From the NCBI GenBank assembly GCA_023525715.1, contig CM042016.1, positions 83,016,882 to 83,080,881 of the forward strand: a stretch of DNA of 64,000 nt, read 5' to 3'. The notes under the pieces are model-generated. The model saw only the letters and a program-made list of their open reading frames with translations, searched no databases and was not told where the DNA came from. Position numbers and translations under genes: made by a program. This stretch comes from Cichorium intybus. Lineage: Eukaryota; Streptophyta; Magnoliopsida; Asterales; Asteraceae. Shown here piece after piece: positions 59,860-64,000 of this stretch. Position 1 is the first letter of the stretch. Every line of letters starts with the position of its first letter.

Positions 59860-60250
59860 GATATTGTTTTGGCGAATATTGGGACTTACAGGTCGTAGTG
59901 AACATGATTGGCATCAAATTAGGTTTGGTCTATACAACGAGTTATTAGCACACCCTCAAGAGTACGTTATGATTTATGGTGATCTTTTTAATCACATAAG
60001 TCACTCGTTGAATTTCTTTGGATTAGGTTTTGCGATATCTAAATATTGGTTGTTTATGCTCGATACTGTTATTCCGATTGCTAATAGATATGGTGTTATC
60101 GTCATTTATCTAAGCAAAGGTTTTTCAACATGGTTCCGTTCCCATTTCAGTATGGCCCGCAAGACATCCAAATCCTGCATATGTCGTCGCCCACATTCAC
60201 GGTAACATTATGTGATGGTTGATTTACATGCAGCATATCCAATGTCTCTT
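59860..60250 (+). pseudogene. OTU-like cysteine peptidase domain fragment of the Mutator-like element
   Basis: Translation shows a Glu-Leu-Leu-Ala-His-Pro-Gln segment, Ser-Leu-Asn-Phe-Phe-Gly-Leu-Gly-Phe-Ala, then Ile-Ala-Asn-Arg-Tyr-Gly-Val and Ile-Tyr-Leu-Ser. This resembles the OTU-type domain found C-terminal to some plant MULE transposases. The part with the catalytic Cys would be upstream and is missing. The terminal His block (Ala-His-Ile-His-Gly-Asn near 60190) is frameshifted. Identification is from pattern memory. Confidence 0.6.
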
Positions 60251-60934
60251 GTTTTTTCTAGGCTTGTGCGTACGTACAGATCAAAACATTATGCAAATGG
60301 AAACATTATATAGTGTTCAACTAAATGCTTACGTTTCGTATGATCCACATAATGCATCATTTAATTGTAATATTAGACCATTTATTATTTTTGATTAATA
60401 AATACAAACTTTGCTTTATTATTATTTATATTGTTTATTTTTTTTAATCATTCAAAATTTTATACTGGTGTATATTATATTGTATAAAAATTTGTTCAAA
60501 TTTATACAGTTTTGTGACTAGTTTTACTTTACTATTTTTATTATTTATCATATTTTCTAGTAATAATAATAACAATAATAATAGAAAATGAAAGAAATTA
60601 AATAATACCAATAAAATAAATAAAAAAATAACAAAAAGACAAAAATAGACAAAATATAAAAAAATACAACAAAAACAACTCTCACTTCACGAGGGATGCA
60701 ATAAGTAAGAAAAAGATGCCAATGACTTCCAGCCTAGCCGGTAGGAGGCACCGGATTTGGTACCTACATGGGACGGAAACTCAGGGCCTTTGCTGAAAGA
60801 TTGTGAAGGGGCTTCTGTTAATGCAAATCGTCGTTCCAAAAAAAATAAAGAAAAAGATACTTATAGAATAGTAGCGAATAATGTTTTGAATAGTGATGCG
60901 TGACGGTAAATCGTGTTTGAAATATAATGAATAA
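60251..60934. other. AT-rich intergenic with a SINE-like block
   Basis: 60251-60715 is AT-rich without a recognised feature. At about 60720-60850 a GC-richer block (AGCCTAGCCGGTAGGAGGCA ... TCGTCGTTCC followed by an A run) looks like a short retroposon with an A tail, but promoter boxes are not convincing. Confidence 0.4.
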
Positions 60935-60961
60935 CTAGTATTTTCCCGTGCTCCGCACGTG
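60935..60961 (-). mobile_element. Helitron-like 3' terminus (minus strand)
   Basis: Minus strand reads a GC hairpin (CACGTGC/GCACGGG) followed by AAAATA and CTAG then T, matching the arrangement at 898-924. Confidence 0.4.
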
Positions 60962-61034
60962 TTTCGTGAGAGATTTTAACGGAAGCTCTTTCTTACCCCA
61001 AAATTTCCACCGTCATCGCTTTCTTATTACTTTT

Positions 61035-61560
61035 TATTACCGAAAAACTCCTACAAAGCATTAAAAAAACAAACCTACGAATCGGATGAATTAATGGAAG
61101 CAAAAAAAATTGTTGGAGGAGGAAAACCAACAGATTCGCAATTCTTTTCCATGAATGAATTAAATTAAAAAAAATGTTGGAGGACCAAAACCGGCAACTC
61201 CCAAAAAAAAATAATAAATGAAAAGTATTACCAAAAAACTCCTGCAAACCGTTAGAATACCAAACCTATGAATCAGATGAATTAATGGAAACAAAAGGAA
61301 CTGTTGGAGGACCAAAAATGGGTGATCCCAAAAAAAGCAATAAATGCATGAATGAATTAAAGTAAAAAAAAAAATATGTTCGAGGACCAAAAGCAGCAAC
61401 TCCCAAAAGAAAACAATAAATGAAAATTATTACCAAAAAACTCCTACAAACCATTAGAATACCAAACCTACGAATCAGATGAATTAATGGAAACAAAAGG
61501 AATTGTTGGGGACCAAAAATGTGAGATCCCAAAAAAAAAAACAATAAATGAAAAACACTA
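61035..61560. repeat. ~190-200-bp tandem repeat, nearly three copies
   Basis: Units start with TACCGAAAAACTCCTAC-like text near 61040, 61228 and 61430 and share GAATCAGATGAATTAATGGA. Located just inside the Helitron-like end. Minus-strand Phe/Leu-rich open frames here follow the repeat and are not genes. Confidence 0.8.
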
Positions 61561-62118
61561 ACCAAAACTACACCCCCCCTATCCCCCCACACCCAGTAAA
61601 CTTTCTAGAAAAACATTGATTTTTAATCTATAGAGTAATGAATGAATAGGATAGTTTGTTGTTCAACCCCATTTGCGGACGCCAATTCCAAGTCCAAACT
61701 CCATTTATGATGCGATCATTTACGTTGTTGTCCCACCCAAAAAAATGACACATTGACACGCTCTTGATTTCTATATGCAAAAGACATAGATACCCTCCTC
61801 CTTTGTATCACCCTACAAAAGTTTGATTTCGTAGTCATGTAACAAACACAAACTTTATGCATCTACAAAATGTATTATACAATAAAGAAAACATGACCAA
61901 CCCAATCCACATACATTGCCACACAAAACAAGAGAAACGATTATAAAATCTCATCAACCAATAAGATCATAAGTCGCACATAATAGGGAAATATAGGATT
62001 ACAATCCGAATCCATTTATTTTTAGATCGTCTATATGGTATATGCCCATGCAGCGAATTTATTTTATTATTGAAAAACATGATAATAAACTTGATCATCA
62101 TATACTCGGATGACATTA
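61561..62118. other. Intergenic, downstream of eRF1
   Basis: No gene seen; it includes the probable end of the eRF1 transcript on the minus strand. Confidence 0.5.
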
Positions 62119-62289
62119 TTATAATAGCCAAAGTGAAGCTTTTAGATAGCCATAAAAAGGTGATGGGCAGGTTTTTGCGATAGGCTGTGTAATTTGTTTG
62201 GAGCTAACACGCGTCCAATATGTTTTTGCGGTTCCGTAGAGACAAACGGGATTGGCACTTCTTCCGTTTTGATAACTTTTCTCCAACAG

Positions 62290-62382
62290 CTGTCATAAAA
62301 AAGTAAGAGACAATGTAAGTAATTAATGATGGTAAAAAATAAAGTAAGCTAAGTACATTGCTATTTTTTTCCAAATACGTAC
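62290..62382 (-). other. Putative 3'-UTR intron of eRF1 (93 bp)
   Basis: Donor GAG/GTACGT at 62383/62382 and acceptor GACAG at 62290. The junction is 105 nt downstream of the stop, beyond the ~50-55-nt distance at which an exon junction marks an mRNA for nonsense-mediated decay. Confidence 0.65.
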
Positions 62383-62430
62383 CTCAAAGCGAGTTCCACG
62401 AACACGAACAGCACGTGCGAGAACTCGAGC

Positions 62431-62466
62431 CCGGTGCAGGGGTGTATCAGCATTCCCCTGCACCGG
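62431..62466 (-). promoter_or_regulatory. Perfect 12-bp hairpin downstream of the eRF1 stop
   Basis: CCGGTGCAGGGG and CCCCTGCACCGG are exact inverted repeats around a 12-base loop, beginning 21 nt after the UAG. The stem is GC-rich in an AT-rich region and could slow ribosomes or favour readthrough. Confidence 0.7.
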
Positions 62467-62481
62467 CAAGTAGAGGATAAT

Positions 62482-62490
62482 TGATTGCTA
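62482..62490 (-). promoter_or_regulatory. ERF1: Readthrough-prone stop context of eRF1
   Basis: The stop is UAG followed by CAAUCA, which fits the CARYYA readthrough context first known from tobamoviruses. Confidence 0.75.
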
Positions 62491-64000
62491 TTCAGAATCA
62501 TCACCGTACAATTCATCATCAGAAAGCTCATCAAACGATCGAATGTCAAGCTGGTATCGTAAAATTCCCCCAATTCCACCAAACCCTCTACAAAACTGCG
62601 ATCCTTCTTGTGATTTATTTGTCACAAATTCAAGCGTGCAACCAAATTTCCGGTATTCATTTGCAAACCACTCCAGTAAAGACATTTTCTCTTGAACTTC
62701 TAATTCCACGTTTGTAGTTGAATCACGGAAGTTTTTTTGGTTTCCTTCTTCCTCTTTGTTATAATGCTTTATCATTACTTCACCTGTTGTCGTATTCTTC
62801 AGAGTGTACCTGTTGAATATAAATATAGAAGGGTAATTTGCTAAGAAGTCACTAAGTTTACACAAAATCTTGATTTTGACACTGTGTTTATTTTTTTGGC
62901 AACTAAGTCACTAATTTTTTTAATCTGTTGCAGTTTTGACCATTTGACCGTTCAAACCGGCTGTCAGCTGATGTAACATGACGACTTGTCAGTCTTTAGT
63001 GATATGACGTTGACTTTTTTGCAATTTGCCCGGTATAGAATGCTATATTAGGTCATTATTTATCAAATTTGCAATTTGCAATTTGTTAATTGGGTCATTA
63101 TTTATCAAAATTACAACAATTTGGAAAACTTAATGACTTAATTGAAAAAAAAATAGTGTCAAAATCAGTAACTTTTTTGCAATTTGCCCAAAATATAGAA
63201 TGCTATAATAAATATATATAGTATTTAACCCTAATTTTAAGAGTATTTTACCTGTTGATATCCAGATTTTCCCAAACTATGAGTATATCAACGGCGCCCA
63301 TTTCAAGTGTCTTCAACGTATCATCAACGCCAAAAACATATTTCCCGGTATCCTGACTAATTTCTTCAAAATACTTTCCGATCAATCGTTTCTCCTGTAT
63401 GAATTTAACATTCGCAAGAATCTCAGCAGAAAGCTCAATCGCTTGATTGAATCCGTTTTCACCGCCGTAAGAAACATCGACGACATTCAAAATCTTCGCC
63501 TGAAGACGAGGGTCAAACATGTCGGACTGACTAAGCTCCGTCTTGAAGTCCGCCGATCCGGCAAGTATAAGCCCCGAAACATTCGGTTGACTAGTGGAAG
63601 GATTTATGTAAAACTGCGTCGCAAGCTCAGCGGTTTTCCTCACGTAATTATGTCGTTTCTCCATTCGTAATCGAGCAAATCGTAACGCCGATTGACCTCC
63701 CCTTCCGTGTTTTTTTGGAAGATCGACGCTGAATTTGTGAAGTACTTCGCGAGTGTTCCCGCTTAATGTCCCGAAAAGTGTTCCGTTACCGTCCATGACG
63801 ATGAATCCGAACTTATCGTCGGATTCTAGAAGTTCATTTAATGCTTCGGTGTGGAATTTATTATCGCAAAGATATAGCGACGCGTTGATAGGGCGGAAAG
63901 GTTCGAAATCAATGGTGACTTTTTTTTCTTTTCCGTCTTCGGTGACGATGGTTCCGGTGTAGAGTACGAGGCCGTTTGGAGGAACTTTGTTGTAGAGTTT
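62488..64000 (-). CDS. ERF1: Eukaryotic release factor eRF1, C-terminal part (5' end outside the window)
   Basis: Exons 64000-63252 (continuing beyond the window) and 62809-62488 join in frame across a 442-bp intron. The protein recognises all three stop codons in the ribosomal A site and triggers peptide release with eRF3. Visible hallmarks are the Tyr-X-Cys-X-X-X-Phe decoding motif (63854-63874) and the catalytic Gly-Gly-Gln (63692-63700) within His-Gly-Arg-Gly-Gly-Gln. The C-terminal eRF3-binding domain ends in an acidic tail before TAG (62490-62488). The NIKS motif would lie upstream of the window. Sequence is close to other plant eRF1 proteins and shows no break, so it is probably functional. 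Its 3' region carries a putative readthrough/NMD switch. Confidence 0.95.

Larger units (their letters stand above)
62119..62487 (-). other. 91-codon open extension after the eRF1 stop, across the 3'-UTR intron
   Basis: After the UAG the same frame is open for 35 codons to the splice junction and, after removal of 62382-62290, for 56 more codons to TAA (62121-62119). The extension is basic in its first half (Arg-rich). Unspliced, the frame would continue into the intron. Confidence 0.65.

Noticed and set aside
61160..61592. Phe/Leu-rich minus-strand frames that look like membrane proteins
   Set aside because: They follow the ~195-bp tandem repeat and A/T runs; no start context or conserved motif.

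Overview
The window is nuclear DNA of a flowering plant, most likely a eudicot. It is AT-rich and has split genes with GT-AG introns, tRNA-Met-primed LTR retrotransposons, Stowaway/hAT/Mutator-type MITEs, tRNA-derived SINEs, a plastid rpoC1 insertion and an endogenous plant pararetrovirus. The long-LTR families recall Asteraceae genomes, but that is from memory and weak.

Layout. 1-1664: foldback repeat, Helitron-like end, AT microsatellite. 1665-18150: an endogenous caulimovirid. An 8.6-kb array of promoter/leader copies in alternating orientation (1665-10258) leads into one decayed genome in the order primer site, small ORF, movement protein, small ORFs, coat protein, polymerase and transactivator (10259-17631). 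One more promoter/leader copy follows it. A Copia solo LTR and a Stowaway MITE sit inside the viral genes. 18151-21690: degenerate repeats, a hAT-like MITE and a Ty3 integrase remnant. 21694-29450: a minus-strand gene whose ten coding exons splice in frame into 671 codons. It ends in a dsRNA-binding-like domain, and its introns hold seven or more MITE/foldback/SINE insertions.

29450-47330 is retrotransposon territory: a 2.7-kb solo LTR (31117-33822), the leader of an old minus-strand Ty3 element, and, cutting into that element's LTR, a young element with two 3117-bp LTRs (35604-45575). The internal region of this young element has no gag or pol that I can see. It carries, antisense, a four-exon RWP-RK transcription-factor-like gene that reads open for 466 codons. 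47331-49353: three ~670-bp tandem units and a long AT microsatellite. 49470-60250: a Mutator-like transposase with an OTU-like domain, split by a plastid rpoC1 insertion, which is split by two inverted LTRs of one family, one of which is split by another solo LTR.

62119-64000 is the 3' part of the eRF1 translation termination factor gene (minus strand). Its UAG stop lies in a CAAUCA readthrough context, followed by a perfect 12-bp hairpin and a 3'-UTR intron. The reading frame stays open for 91 more codons across the splice. This fits autoregulation of eRF1 by readthrough and nonsense-mediated decay.

The most notable items are the retroelement-borne RWP-RK gene, the eRF1 readthrough module, and the pararetroviral array whose breakpoints fall at the reverse-transcription primer site.
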